Origin: Tribonema minus
Lineage: Eukaryota > Sar > Xanthophyceae > Tribonematales > Tribonemataceae
Assembly (NCBI GenBank): GCA_017506865.1
Contig: JAFCMP010000024.1
Location: 992,001 to 1,056,000 of the forward strand
DNA length: 64,000 bases
Direction of reading: 5' to 3'
Shown here: piece by piece, positions 43,801-56,300 of the stretch
Layout of the letters: every line of letters starts with the position of its first letter
Numbering within the stretch: the stretch's first letter is position 1
The notes under the pieces: model-generated
The model's input: only the letters and a program-made list of their open reading frames with translations
The model's database searches: none
What the model was told of the DNA's origin: nothing
Program-made: the position numbers and the translations under genes

Positions 43801-45695
43801 CGCGGCGCCGCTGCCCCCCTTCCCCCCTGCCGGTGCCGCCTTGCCGCTGAAACGGCAGCAGCAGCGGGCGGCAGCGGCAGCGCGCGAGAGCGAGGCACAG
43901 GGGTTCACACCAGCGCAAAGCAATTCTGCGTTTGCAGATGCATGTGTGACGGTCAGATTTGTTGTGTTGGCGGCGGCGCGTCGCTGACATGTGGTAATAT
44001 GTAATGTATGTATGCATGGCGTGCCTCCCAGCGCGCCTCGCGGCTCCCCTGCCACCGTCGCTGCGTCGCATCTCGTCGATCGGTGGGCGCTGCTTGAATG
44101 TGCGCAGCGTACGATGCGCGCTGACATGCGTGTGAGACCTCAACCTCGTAGGCAGCAATGGACTTTCCGCTGGTTTTCTTGAAGTTGAAAACTACACGCA
44201 ACTTCAACAGGCATCATGAACAGAGTGTGTGCAAATGCCGCTGAGCAGTAGCCACGGACAGGTGTGAAGGCGTCCTGCGCACTGATGCACCCGGTACAGC
44301 TGGCGTCAGCCATGCAGCAACCAAAAGCCAGTGGGAGTCAAACGGCTACGGCTGTAAAACCGCAATGTTCAGGTACAGAAGCTCATAGCACCATTTCTGG
44401 CATCAAAATGGATACCTGAGGCACACCCGAGCGGCTTCCCATTGCAAGACTCCCAACCTCTCCAGGAACCCTGCCTATACTTCGAAGTACGTTGCGGAGC
44501 AGGGTGCCAACGAGCGACCCACGGCTGTTACCGTCACACAGGCCAGGGGCTGTAACTTCAAAGAACTTCAAGTCACAGGATACTCCAAACGGCACCAACG
44601 TGTCCTGAAGGCCGAGCCACGCCTCGCAAATGGCGCTTGCTGACGTGCACGACACCTCAACGAGTCGACGCAGCTGACGGCCACGCGCCGCAGCCGCCCC
44701 ACACCGCCACGCAGCATCAGGCGACCAGCGCACGACAGCGCGTGCCGCTGCGGCGCGGCAATGCGACGCGCCGCAGCTGCCGTTACCGACGCGCCGCACC
44801 GCGCGACTCGCCGTCGCTGGCACGACGCGCTGCGGCTATCCTGTAACTGCCCTGTAAGTGCCGCACTGTTGACTTGGACTCCTGCCCCCCCCACCTCCCA
44901 TGAATGGGTGTCCAGCAGGAGCGTCGTTCGCTGCCGCGTCGCGCCACCCCCGCTCGCCAGCGGCCAGATCACACAGGCCGCATCTCGGGTGCCTCCGCGC
45001 AACCTCGACGCAGCGCACAACCACAATGCCTGGCCAGGGCATTGTTAGCCCTGGCCCTAATCTCATCCCAGCCCTGATGACCGCAGTCCCTCGCGCCTTG
45101 CGGTGTGGCAGCTCGTCGTGCCTCCACGTACGCCCCCCTCGCCTCAGCGCTCGCGTCCTTAACAGGGGGCGAGCTCCCGACGCGCCGCGCGCCTCGCTCT
45201 GCGCCGCCGCTGCTGGTTCACCGCGCGCCGCGTGAAACGAGGCACAGCAATGCGGCGCAACATGGGCGGCTTTGGTGTCGCGAGTGTGCAGTGCGCTCGC
45301 CACGCTTCTCACCTCGCCATCTTCTGCTCCTCCGCGTCTATCCCCATGGTGCTCACGCCCTCAATGAGCCGGTTGTCCGACACAACGCTCAGCCGTCTCC
45401 GCGCCACGCGGATCGCCGCCCCGTCGCTGTCCCCATTGCCCCCCGCCGCCGCCGCCGCCGCCGCTGCCGCCGCCGCCGCGCCGTCGCCTCCATCCGACAT
45501 GGCGCCGTTCGTGGCTGCTGCGCCGCTGCTGCCGCTGTGCAGCGCGTGCGGCTGCTCTTGGTGCTGGCGCCCCTGCTGCTGCTGCTGCTGCTGGTGTGGC
45601 TTTGAGCACGGGTCGTGCGCGCTGTGCCCGTGGGCCCGCCCGTTGCTGCAGGAGCGAGGGGACCGCCGCAGGGTCAGAGGGCGCGAGAGTTTCAT
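37861..45695 (-). CDS. PP2C-type protein serine/threonine phosphatase, 8 exons
   Basis: Exons on the minus strand: 45695-45313, 43846-43597, 42605-42463, 41463-41382, 40873-40670, 39773-39677, 38461-38340, 37923-37861 (stop TAG at 37863-37861). Lengths sum to exactly 448 codons with every phase closed. PP2C is a metal-dependent (Mg/Mn) Ser/Thr phosphatase. Motifs in order: NPRKKNQDA (Asp about residue 181), FVVLDGHGEAGDKVA (Asp about 200), STLVAACI, ITVANVGDSRAVLG, LSVDHKP, RVWLGHMDVPGLAMSRSLGD, LLILATDG|LWEFMSNEE (metal-binding Asp about 386, codon split by an intron), and IDDTTVCVAFL, where the usual Asp-Asn is Asp-Asp. The catalytic core is complete. The N-terminal ~125 residues are low complexity (Gln, Ala and Gly runs); translation could also start at ATG 45500 (MSDGGDG). 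Introns hold exon arrays and an ankyrin-coding inverted repeat. No membrane segment or targeting signal is obvious. Confidence 0.9.
39014..39453. repeat. Inverted repeat whose two arms each encode ankyrin repeats
   Basis: The plus strand at about 39018-39200 reads ankyrin-like DAEEPTPLTFSCGGGG and DAEGPTPLMLASGNGHINKA. The minus strand at about 39450-39240 reads DADGMTPLMFACGGGAHTDG and DAEGPTPLMSASSNGHADTA. The arms are therefore diverged inverted copies of about 200 bp, meeting near 39220 in a GC-rich centre (GCCCTGCGCAGGGC, GCCCTGCTCAGGGC). The whole lies in the PP2C intron between exons ending 39677 and starting 38461. An in-frame link to either flanking exon is not apparent, so it is more likely an inserted gene fragment than a PP2C exon. 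Confidence 0.7.
40142..40873 (-). repeat. Five-copy graded array of a PP2C catalytic exon
   Basis: The complete exon is 40873-40670. Downstream on the transcribed strand lie copies of its 3' part, each ending at a donor. Copy 2 (40590-40497) reads VFAVEYEDGLNGPPRVWLGH and MDVPGLAMS, but a 10-nt deletion breaks it before the donor. Copy 3 (about 40415-40354) reads RVWLGHMGVAGLARSRSHGDK. Copy 4 (about 40278-40258) keeps only GLLGDK. Copy 5 (about 40202-40142) reads IRLGQMDGPRLAMSPSLGDK. The following intron starts are also shared: GTACGGCGG or GTGCGGCG, then a poly-G tract, then GCGTGTGTGAAGTA. Confidence 0.9.
42463..43245 (-). repeat. Array of PP2C exon-start remnants fused to telomere repeats
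   Basis: The intact exon is 42605-42463. Upstream on the transcribed strand (rightward) lie four remnants that keep the acceptor and a little exon: about 42804-42749 (GCAG|GCCTTCCGGCACGGCC...); about 42978-42950 (CACCGCAG|GCTTTATCC then TTAGAATTAGGATTAGGG); about 43108-43061 (GCCGCAG|ACCTTCCGGCACG then (TTAGGG)4); and about 43245-43211 (GCCGCAG|GTCTTTGGG then (TTAGGG)3). Each unit also shares the phrase GATTGATCACTCCTGCA...TCTGGTGGGGTG. Repeat length is about 110-200 bp. Confidence 0.9.
44383..44823 (-). CDS. Hypothetical ORF inside PP2C intron 1
   Basis: A minus-strand frame of 146 codons. Its C-terminal two thirds have protein-like composition (AICEAWLGLQDTLVPFGVSC, then LKFFEVTAPGLCDG and VPQVSILMPEMVL). 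The N-terminal third is Arg/Ala-rich and may be chance. It could be an inserted gene fragment or a PP2C alternative exon; no family is recognised. It contains one of the four GTACTTCGAAGTAC-type palindromes (44478-44489), which argues for mobile or intronic DNA rather than a conserved gene. Confidence 0.25.
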   Translation of the reverse strand: MPATASRAVRRVGNGSCGASHCRAAAARAVVRWSPDAAWRCGAAAARGRQLRRLVEVSCTSASAICEAWLGLQDTLVPFGVSCDLKFFEVTAPGLCDGNSRGSLVGTLLRNVLRSIGRVPGEVGSLAMGSRSGVPQVSILMPEMVL

Positions 45696-47350
45696 GTGCG
45701 CCGTTGCTTCTGCGACCTGCGAGATGCCCGAAGACCTCTACAACAGCAGCCTGACAGCGCTGCCGTCGCTTTGTTGAGGGCCTGGTGCTGCTGCTGCTGT
45801 GTCGTGGCTTGGCGCTGCACGCGCTCTGCCAGCGCAAGAACGCTGCACGATTTGCTAACATAGGCGCACCAGCCACGGCCAAGTGTAGGATTTACCGTGG
45901 GTAAGAGCGACTGTCTCTGCCTCAACACTTGCCTGTCCATGCCGTGTGTGCTGTCAACAGAGGTTGTCAATTCGCACCATGTATCATCAAGGTACCGGCA
46001 ATGCTCAAGCCAACTGCAGGTGCAAAGACATATCCAGCTGTAAGTTCAGTACTGTACATCCGGCACACCGTTGCTGACCGCGTTCAGCTCGATGCAAGAA
46101 GCTCAGGGACAAAGGATCAATGACCTTACCCTTGACTGATAGCACAAAGTGTCAGTTTTACGATTTAGCTGTCAGCTTTCTGTATGTTTAGTGGTCAGTG
46201 TGCTATAATTACAGTAGTACTACGAGCAAGGTGGGCAGTTACTGGACCGCTCCCAATATCCTCAGCACAGGACAGGGCGCACATTATACAAACCGTGTCT
46301 TGACTGCTACCTTGTAATATGACATGAATTTCGCTTGCGGTGCTCACAGTGTCAAACAGAAACAGGCAGCTTGCAGCAGCATACATGCACGTTTTCTATA
46401 TGGTGATTACCTCCAGCCTGATGCACTGAGCGCATCGAGGATATCACAGAATTTTGCACAGCCGATGAAGGGTGTGCGAAGGATCCTCATTGAAGTTGAC
46501 GATTATGGCGCAGAGACCAGCCCAACAGCCAAAACATCCGCCTCTTGGCTTTCAGAAATGAACTTCAAGCAAGCTGAGAATCTGAGTTTTCATGCGGGTG
46601 TCTGCAGCGAAGTGGAGTGCCAACAGACCCCACGGTGCGACCAGGGACACTGGGCAGCATCGAAAAACACAAATTTGCTGCGAACGCCTTCGCCTGTCTG
46701 GCTCCTTGACGAAAGCTGCGCAGTCAGTACAGAGGTCCCAGTCTATCTTGCAGGCACACACTAGAGCAACAGATCTGGCTGAAGCAGCGGCGCTCAGAAA
46801 GCGCCGCATTCAGCATCTCACCTAGCCTCCTGCCCCGTGGTTGCAAAACCGTGCGCTCGCTATGGAGCTGTGTATCGTATATTTAATGACTTCTGCACTG
46901 CCCCCTCACGGTAAGGCGTTTAGCAGAGTGCTGCCGCCGCTGTGGGCTCAGCTGCGCTGATTGGCCCTCGCCCCTGCAGAGAGCAAGCCTCCGCCGCCTC
47001 CTCAGCCGCAGGCACCAGCCTTGACACACTTCCTTCGCTCACACACACACAAACGTCGTTATCAAGCCTGCTGCCTCACTTCAAGCCTTTGCCTCAGTGC
47101 TCCGCGTTGGCGAATCACCGGAACAAAAACAGCGGGCGTGTGGCGTGGTACACACTGTGTGTGTTTGTCGCTTGGAGAAGCGCAACCTAGAGCATACGTG
47201 CCCTCGCACGTGACAGGACTCCCACAGCTACACCTGCATCTGAAAACACCCGCCAGAAAATTTTCATCTGGACGAAGCCGGCGGCCGCGGCGGCGTGGAA
47301 TTAGCCTGTATTTTACTTTACTGCACACCATCAGCGCGTGAACGAGGACT
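45696..47350. promoter_or_regulatory. Divergent intergenic region between PP2C and the mannitol dehydrogenase gene
   Basis: The PP2C gene runs left from here and the dehydrogenase gene runs right, so this 1.65 kb should contain both promoters. No TATA box or known element can be assigned with confidence. A 146-codon plus-strand frame at 46324-46764 has no recognisable family. A proline-rich open stretch after CTGCAG at about 46980 could be an upstream exon of the dehydrogenase gene, but no splice to 47351 is evident. Confidence 0.4.
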
Positions 47351-50300
47351 ATGCCTACCATGCAGGCGACCGACTCAGTGGACGCGCTGAATCTCATCAA
47401 CTCCAGCCAAATTGGACAGCTGTATTCTTCAACCAACACAGAGGTGAACATGAGCAAGCCGTGTGTTGTCGGATATGAAGAGGTTCATTTCATGGCCTTG
47501 GGAATGCATTCGCTACGACATGACGATGGCTGCATAATGCGTCGCCTCAGGGCTCGAATGTTGTGCCCTTTTCTGCTATTGACTCATCAGTTTGATGTGA
47601 TGTGATCATGTCCGCAGGACCCCTTAGTGCTGCGCAAGAAAGCCGCGGACTTCCGCAAGGGCTACAAGAACTGGCGACAGAAGAAGCCCAAGGGTATGTC
47701 ACACAGTGCAGCCCTGTCCATGTTGCTTCCATGCAGATCTCGTTTTTCACTCTGGAGAGCGTTGCACTGCCGCCGATATGTTTCACCTAGTTTGTCAAAC
47801 ACGGCATCAGACAGCAACGGCTTTTTTCAAAACTGCTCTTGGTGGCTGCATTTGCCTAAATTTGACCACCATGGCTCACTGTCTGGCAGCTCCTTTGCTC
47901 ATTGAAGTATTGTACTTCCATGTTGCTTCTGACCTGTCATGGTGGGTTGTGATACGCCAATTTTATCCCTGCCATTCATGCTGCTGTCGCCCTGTGCTCA
48001 ACACTGCACACTCTGCTGTCCCTGCATGGCAGCTAGCGTACGTCACACTTTCTGCCACAGTGCAGCAGAGCCGTTGTACTGCCTGCACTGCCCACTTTTG
48101 CCTGAACTGTTGATATGCTCTTGTCTGCTCTGTGAGCCGTGCCATGCAGGCGCTAGAGGCGAGACCAACTACTTGCTGGACAAGGAGAAGCAGCACGCGC
48201 ACGATGTGGTCACTGCGGAGGAGCAGATGGTGCTGGAGGCGCAGGAGGAGGTGAGCACTGCTGCACTCGTTCTTTGTGGTAAACCCTACGTAGGTGGTGG
48301 CACTCCATAGATGTCCGACACCAGGCTTTGGTGAGGAGTTACAGGTCACCTGGGCACTTTAGTTTGTGCCCTTCACAGTGAGTGAACAAGCATGCTGGTG
48401 CAGCACTGCTTAGGCTACACCTGACAAGACAAAGGACAGTCCATCTGCCTGCTGTGGAGCCATGGTCCTGTTGCTTCAACCTGTACTCCACTAGAATAGA
48501 AACGAATCGGCTGAGACAAGCAGTGATGCGGTGCAGCCGCGACGCGGTGCCTGATGCGGGGACGTCCTGAGGCACTCAGTTTCACACACTCCAACATGTG
48601 CGAGCTGCATCAACTTCAGGTCCTAAACTTCATCAAGCAGCACGCCCATATGTTGGGCTAAATGACACATATCCTCAACTCCAACAGAGGCTGCTCTGGG
48701 CCTCCTTGATTCGCTTTCAGCTTGGTTTGATCCAATGCTGGGAGTTGACATTCACAGGACGCGTGGATGCGATCTCAGCTTGGTTCGATGCAAAGCCGGG
48801 AGCTGATGTTGTGCACTGGACTTGCCGTTAGTTGACATTCACAGAGTGTTTTAGTGAGTCAGGGCTGCTGGATCCCGCTTGAACTGGGCTACTTCAACTG
48901 GGCCTTGCTTCATCTGCTGACTGGACGTTGATGCGCTGCTCTTGATAGCTGCAATCAGGAAGGCACTGCACTGTGAGAGCAAGCTGTCAATTACGCTGAG
49001 CAACATATGTCAAGTTAAGCTCGCAGGACGCATGCCGCATGCATGGCGCACGCGGCATCGCAACCAAAAACCGCAATGTGCGCATGCTGTCAACGCTGTT
49101 CATAAGGTAGGCATGTTCTCATCACCGCGGCGAGTCTACCGCACGTAGGTGAGCACCGCTGCAACTCCGTTGTCGAGCGCCGAGAGACGCACTTGAGCAC
49201 GTGAGCGCTGCTGCAACCTGTTGTTGAGCACTGCCTCGACTGGTGCTGTCGCGCGCAGCTCGGAGCGTTCATGGAGCCGCACATGACCAGGAGCGACAGC
49301 ATGGAGCTGCGGGCGTCGCTGGAGGTGAGCGCGTGAGGCATTTTGAAAAGTACTCGAATCTTGTGTGGAAGCCGCTACAGCAATGCGTGTCTTTGTGGTT
49401 CTGTCGCGACTGAGTCTTCGCGACGGCGTCATTGAAGCGCGACGGCTCTCACTCGGTGACTAGCATTGGCATTGTTCGCGTTGGCACAAAACATTTACAT
49501 GTGCGTTGCAACGTGCCGCGAGTGTTTGTTTCGCGGCAGCCATTATCCCCCTCATGCCTCATGTCGCTCTGTCACGGCGCTGCGCATATACTCTGCAAAC
49601 ATGTCATGAGGCATGCAGTGTGTTGGTACATACTGCAGCCGGTGATGTACGTGCACACAACAGTTGTGTGCGCAAACAGGCTTGTGGTCACTGATGCTTA
49701 TCTGACCCCGGCGCCCGTGCCTGTCACTTTGTGTGATGCCGCCTCGAGCAGCTGAGCCGAAAGGAGAGCGTTCGCGAGCGCGGCAGCGGCTCTATCCCAC
49801 GGGTGAGTGCCCGTGCTGAGCGCTGACGCTGCCTTGGCAGTGTATGTACCAACCTACCCCAGCCGCAACTTCAAACCCTCAAACCATTAGAACGTGACGC
49901 GATGCAAGTAGCCTCGAGGTGTGTACGCGGTGCCGGCGCGCGCGCCTCGACCTGGTGCTGAGCGATGCCCTGCAACCCGCTGCGCAGGGGGAACATGCTT
50001 CGGAATGAGCACTTTTTGCGAGGAGTCCAGGGGGAGGAAGCAGCACGGGCATCACTTCTTTGACCGGTACCGTCCAGCAAGCGTAGGCACGTAACTGCAG
50101 CAGAGTACTAGCTGGTAGGCTAGCATAGAACGTACAATACCTACGTGCTGATGATGCTGATGGTCCATCCTCGAGTATTTGAGTGCCAGCGGCGGCGGCC
50201 GCGGCCGCGGCGCAGGGGGCGGCAGCGACGCCGGACGCTCACGTGCGAGCGGCACGCTGCGCTTGACGGCGCTTCGATGGGCATTGGGGGGGAGAGAGAG

Positions 50301-53300
50301 GGGGCGTGTCGCTGCTGCTGCGCACTGCTGCCTGCCGCTGTATCGCATGCCAGAGGAACCCCCTTGGCAGAAGGCAGACTCGTGCTTTGCCGCGGCGAGC
50401 AGTGCTGCCGAACGAGTTCTTTCGTGAACCTGGCGAGCAGCGGCTGCAGTGCAGGCGTAGGCTTGAGTGTCCTCGCGCAGAGAATTTTTGTTAGGATGTA
50501 TCTGATGAGCAGGGATTATTGTGCAGACAGTTAGCAGGAATCCCTCCATTGAGTAGGAGTTCCTCCTGCACTTGTTCGCACGCGCGAACCCGCCAGCCAC
50601 AACTTTGCCTCACTGCGAATGAACCTGCACCTCCCCCCCCCCCACCCCCCACCTAACCCCCCTGCAGCACGCCTCCATCGGTTCCATGACGCGCACGCGC
50701 TCGTTCCACGGCGAGGACGACTTCATCCACGACGACGAGAGGGAGAACTGGCTCAAGTTCTACGTCAACCCGTTTGCAGGTGCGGCGCCGCCACTGCGAG
50801 TCCGCTTTCAACAGCCGCGTGCGCGCGTGGAAGCGCTTTGCGTTGGTCGCTGAAACAGTGCCGGCGGCTTGTTTGACTTGCGCTGATCCGCAGGACGCAC
50901 TCTGGACAGCGTGCCTCACGGCACCAGCTGTCGTACGGCGCATGCGGCGGGAGGCGGGGCCCTGCATGCGCGCTCTTTGCTACTTCTCGCTTGCATAGGT
51001 TCCATCGCGCCTCGTGCCGCGCGTGTGTACTCAGACAGAGCGCGGCGCATGGTGCAGCTGCGGCGATTCCGGCGTGCACTGTGCGGTTGTCATTCGTGGT
51101 GTGCCCCGCATCCCATGCGGCACTGCACACCGCCCGTGCCGCCTGCTACAGTGAGCTCCACTGGCCCGCTCTGACACCGGTGCCCGCCTCTCCGTGCCGC
51201 CGGTGCGGCGCCCGCGCCACAGCACGCATGTGTGGCAGCGACCAGTGCGGCTTGTTCAGCGGCGCACTGCATAAGGCACTGCGGCACTAGGCGGTGCAGC
51301 ACTGCGCCAGAGTCTCCGCGCGCGTCGCTGCGGCACCGACTGCCGCGCCCGCATCAGCTCACCCAGCAGTGCACACCACCGTTCATCGCTGACGCAATCG
51401 CTCTCGACGGCATGCGCCGCCCTTGCCCCGCTGCACTGCGCAGGCATGGCTGAGGCGAGCGCGACGGAGCCCGTGGAGCTGACGCAGGCGGCGCTCAAGG
51501 TGCTGCCGCCGTCCGTGCTCAAGCCCGCGTACGCGCGGCCCGTCGCAAAGGTACGTCTCTCTCTCTCTCTCTCTCTGTATGCATGCATGTGTATATATGC
51601 CCTTGCCTGAGCATCGCTGCCCTCCTTCAGCGGCAAGCGAGCACCGTGAACGCGCGTCTGGGCCAGCTGCTGCCGCTGCGCGCCTGCGCCAGATGCTGCT
51701 GCTGCCGCTGCGGTGCGTCCGCAGCCGCCGCTGAGGACGCGCAGCGCGCACGCGACGGAGCGCCGTGCGCGCGGCGCATGCCCTGCAGTGCATGCCGTCA
51801 TGTGTATGGAGACAGGCGCATGGCGGGGTGCGTGCGCAGACTAGTACCACTTGATACGGGCCACCTGGTTCCTCAAAGATGCACGGCTGCAGGCCAAAGA
51901 CGCGTCAGCAGCACTGAGATCTTGGTTGGGGGCACATCATGGCGGTACCTATCAGTTTTCGAAGCTAGCACTGCTCGCAACAGTCCAGGCCAGTCACATG
52001 AGCATGCCAGTTTCTGCAAGAAATGTGCAGCTGCAACAGACCCCTTTAAATGCCACTTGTCGTGCGCTGCGTTGAATTAACCAGTGCGGAGTGCAGTGCA
52101 GGCTCTCACCGTACTGTCACACTTCTGGCTGACTACAGGCGTATGTCGACAAGTACATCTGCCACATGGGCGTCGGCGGCTTCCACCGCAGCCACCAGTG
52201 CGTCTACACGGACGACCTGCTGAACGCGCAGGTCAGGGCGCTCACATTTCCTAAGCACTGCCATCTGCTTTTGTACCCCCTGGTGTTGTGGGCCAGGCTC
52301 TGTGGCGGACGCTTCTGCCGCACCTGCTGGTGGAATGCCATCAGCAAAGTTTTCCAAATGGCTTTGTCGCTAATGCAAATTGAAAATGATTCAAAAGATC
52401 GTCGAGCTCTCCTTAGGTGACAAGGAGTGGTAAGCCGCAAGTGCCTTCCACCAATAAATATTTTACTTCATATGTATGCACGCCAGTATGTGCGCTTGCA
52501 GCCAGCATCTACGCTGCCGGTTTCTCGGCATTTCCGATCTGCTTAACTCGCAGTGCGCCTCACTTTGCCATCAAAGTCATTCACACCATAGGCTTCTTGC
52601 ATCGTCCTTTGCTGGTGTGCTGCGTGTGTACTCACCGTATCAGACCGTGTTTTTGCATAATCTCTTGTTGCTGTTGTCGGTGCGATTGCCCTCAACTCAT
52701 GCCGCGCTCTCGTGCCCGCATCGCGCGCGCGCTCTGCCAGACATCGGAGCTACTATAGCAGGCGCTCGCCGCCATTCGAGCACGCGCTTCCATGTACCTT
52801 AACCTCACTCTTGCGCCTGCAATGTGTGCGCTGCGAAGGCCCAGGGCAGCGGCGGCGTGCGGTGGGGCTTCTGCGGCATCGGCCTCATGGACTGGGACAG
52901 GAAGATGTACGACACCCTCAAGAAGCAGGTGCGCGCGCGCGAGGCCGGTTGCGATGCACGCACACGCTCTCCGTATGCTCACCGAGCTCAACTGCCGTGA
53001 TCGCGCGACACACGTCACCAGCGATGCGTGGGCTGACTGCGCCATCTGTGTGCTGCTGTTGGAGAGCATGGCAGTTTGAGCCCAAAACCCAATTGCTCTT
53101 GCTAGTGGCGGTAGCCGTGGTTGCCCACGAGCAAGCGGCCTGCTGACCACAGTGCTATCGCAGCGCTGTGGTGTGTGTGTATGGCAAGGTACGCCAGTGG
53201 TAGCGAGAGCCCTGCGTGGTGCACGCGCTCCCATTTGTTGTGCACTCGGAGGAGCGGCTGCGGTGCCGTTGTTAGCCTGTTCAGGCCCTGCGCCGCACTG

Positions 53301-56300
53301 CTCTGGCGCCGTCTGGTTTCAAAACATGCCTGTTTGTCGCGGGCGTGAAAGGGTCAGACGCAAAGACATGGGTGTCATGCGCGCTCTGACAACGTGGGGC
53401 TCTGAATGCTTCTGCACATGCATGGTGTCAGTCCGTCGCTGCCGCTGCATTGGTTCTCAAAACATGCCTGATGTCTGTAGGGCAAAAGGATCGCACACCA
53501 CTATGTAGGTGATGTGCACTTTGGCGCGTGAGTCTGATAAACGCTGCACACGCCTGCTGTCATGCTGTCCTCTCACGCGCCGCTGTGCGGACCTCTGCTG
53601 CTCGCTGCCATGCAGGACTACCTGTACACGGTCCTGTCGCGCAGCTCCAAGACCAACGAGGCGCGCGTCATCGGCTCCATCGTGGACTTTGTGTTTGCGC
53701 CGGACGACCACCAGCACTGCATAGACAGACTGGTACGTGCGATACGCGCAGTTGTACAGACGGGTCTGTCGCCGAATTTGATGTTGCCAGCACTGCATAG
53801 ACAGACTGGTGCATGCGGTACACGGGCAGCATGTGCACGGACGGGTTCGTAGCCCATTTTGAAGTTGGTTAGAAGCTGCACACGGTATCGTTGGTCAAGG
53901 CAAGTGAACCGACCTGTGCAATGCATGCTGATTTTCTGGCACACGGCGTGAGCGGCAGCATGAACTCTGACTGCTAGTGACCCTGCGGTTACAAGTTCAA
54001 ATGCACTCGCAAGTCACGAGTGTCCGCATTGGGCGCTGTTGCCAACTTGTGCGCACGGTGTTGGCCACGGATGCTCCAGCTGTTACTCTGCGACGCAACG
54101 AGCGCACGATAGCGCACTTGTATCACTCATCGCCTGACACTTTCCTGTGCCACATTTCAAAGTACTTGCGTGTGCTGACGTGCCGCACCTTTCTCGTGCC
54201 GCGCCCAGGCCGACCCCAGCACGTGCATCGTGTCGCTGACGGTCACGGAGAAGGGCTACTGCCAGGTGAGCGAACGGCAACGAGATTCTATTCTCTCATT
54301 TGCAAACAGCGCAGGCCACTTGCCGCACAACTCCGCATCGAGGTGCCCTCATGCGCCTGTGCACTGACCAATTGCTCGAGCCCTTACATCACATGCCTGT
54401 TTTCATGTTCGCGACATGCTGCCGCGCTGAGAATCATTGCTAACATGGGTTTGTTAATAGCGTGGCACCTAATAGAGCCCTGCCTGCGCAAATGCGTGGC
54501 GGCAGCAAGCGCCACACACTCTCGGCGCTCACATGCGCTGCATGCGATACGCTGCTCGTCGCCGCCGTCGTCCTGCAGAACTCTGAGGGCGACCTGGACA
54601 CGGAGAACCCCTTTGTGCGCGCCGACCTAGATGGCAACCTGGCCAAGGTCAGTCTCTCTTGGCTGCTAGGGTGTCGCATGGCATGCCGAAGTGCTGGCGA
54701 GAGAGCCGCATTTGCAGTACTTTTGAAGGATGAGGAAGGCGCGCCCGTCTGTCCACTCTGGCATGCGACAGTGTGTTGTAGTGAATTAGCCTTCGGCTTG
54801 TGGCAGATGTCGATGCGGCATTTATTCATCCACTTGCCGATGCGTGTGTGTCGAGCTTGGCACAACCGCAGCTGAGTCGAGCAGCACTCAAGTGCATGCA
54901 TTTGCCGCGCGCGCTAAGCAGTGCAGCGCGCCATGCACTCTGGCGGCCCAAGCTGTCGCATGATTCCTATAGTGTATTGTTACGACAATGCTCTGCGAAT
55001 TGTTGCGCTTTGTAGTGTGAGTAGCATCTGCGATTCAGCGCTCATTGGTCCCAGTTCTGCTCATAGACAGTAAAACAACAGGTAGCCATGTCATGTGATC
55101 AGTCAACTGTATTTGCGCGGCATCGTTAATTGACTTTCAAACACCATTACTTCTTCAATACCTTGCCATGCTTGCTGCAGCCCAAGACCGCCATTGGCAT
55201 GATTGTGGCAGCGCTCCGCCAGCGGCGCGCCAAGGGCGTGCCCTCCTTCACTGTGCTCTCCTGCGACAATCTTCCAGGTGCGGCCATCAGTGCTCAAGGC
55301 AATGTCACGCTGTATTTCAATTAATTGAGGACACGGTGTCGCATAGGGCCCGCTTGCAGATTGTTGGCGCGTACACTGTGTGTCACTCTTCCACGCGAGC
55401 ATAATCTGAATTGTAATCGTCGCCATTGCTTGCTTCGGGATCGCTGGCTGTTCCTTTCATGATCACCGTGTCTGGATGTCACGTTCGAGTAGGGATTGTG
55501 GGCTTGCCTCTCCAATCAGGCGCACCTGCATTAGTCTGGTGCCACCGTATGATTTTCATCGGCCATCTCAGGTGCCGGTGGCGGCTATGCTGGGGGCATT
55601 AGTTGAGCTCTGTTGGCGACTATTTGTGCTAATCTGCCAAGAGAACTGGCCAGCCTTATGAACGTGTGCCCGTGGTGTGCCCCTCCCCCTGCGCTTGCAG
55701 AGAATGGTGACAAGGCAAAGCACTGCGTGCTGCAAATGGCAGCACTTGTAGATCCGGAGATCAAGGCGAGTGCTGCCTTCCAGAAAGGAAAATTGCATGC
55801 AGCGCACGCCAACCTTGTCACCACCGCAGCGCATGATAAAGCGACCTTGCCCCTCATGCGCGGCAGCACGTGAAAACGCATGCGATTTCCGGCTCTGCTG
55901 TGTTTTGCCTCGCATGCAAGAGCACCTTGGATGGAATGAACACTGCGCCTGCTTGTGCCATTGAAGTAACAGGGGACGCAGCCGCATTGCCGTCAGCGCT
56001 GCGGGGCGCCTTTCCCGCATGCTGACTCGCCCTCCGCCCGCGCCTCCTCTGCCACTGCAGGCCTGGATCTCCGCCAACACCACCTTCCCCAACACCATGG
56101 TAGACCGCATCACGCCCATGACGGAGCAGGAGCACAAGGTGCGCGCGCGCGGCGCATGTCATGATATCGCTCGGACGTATGTGTGTGCATTACTGGCGCG
56201 CATCGCCGGGCAGGATGTGTCCCCATTGATGCAGCTGCTGCGCGGCATGGCTATAACAGGAGCGTGCAGCGCGGGTTCGCGCACACTTTTGCAATGTGCT

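Noticed and set aside
43021..44127. Single uninterrupted 368-codon PP2C frame
   Set aside because: Only 43846-43597 is family-like. It is bounded by a good acceptor and donor, and the rest reads through telomere repeats as Leu-Gly runs.
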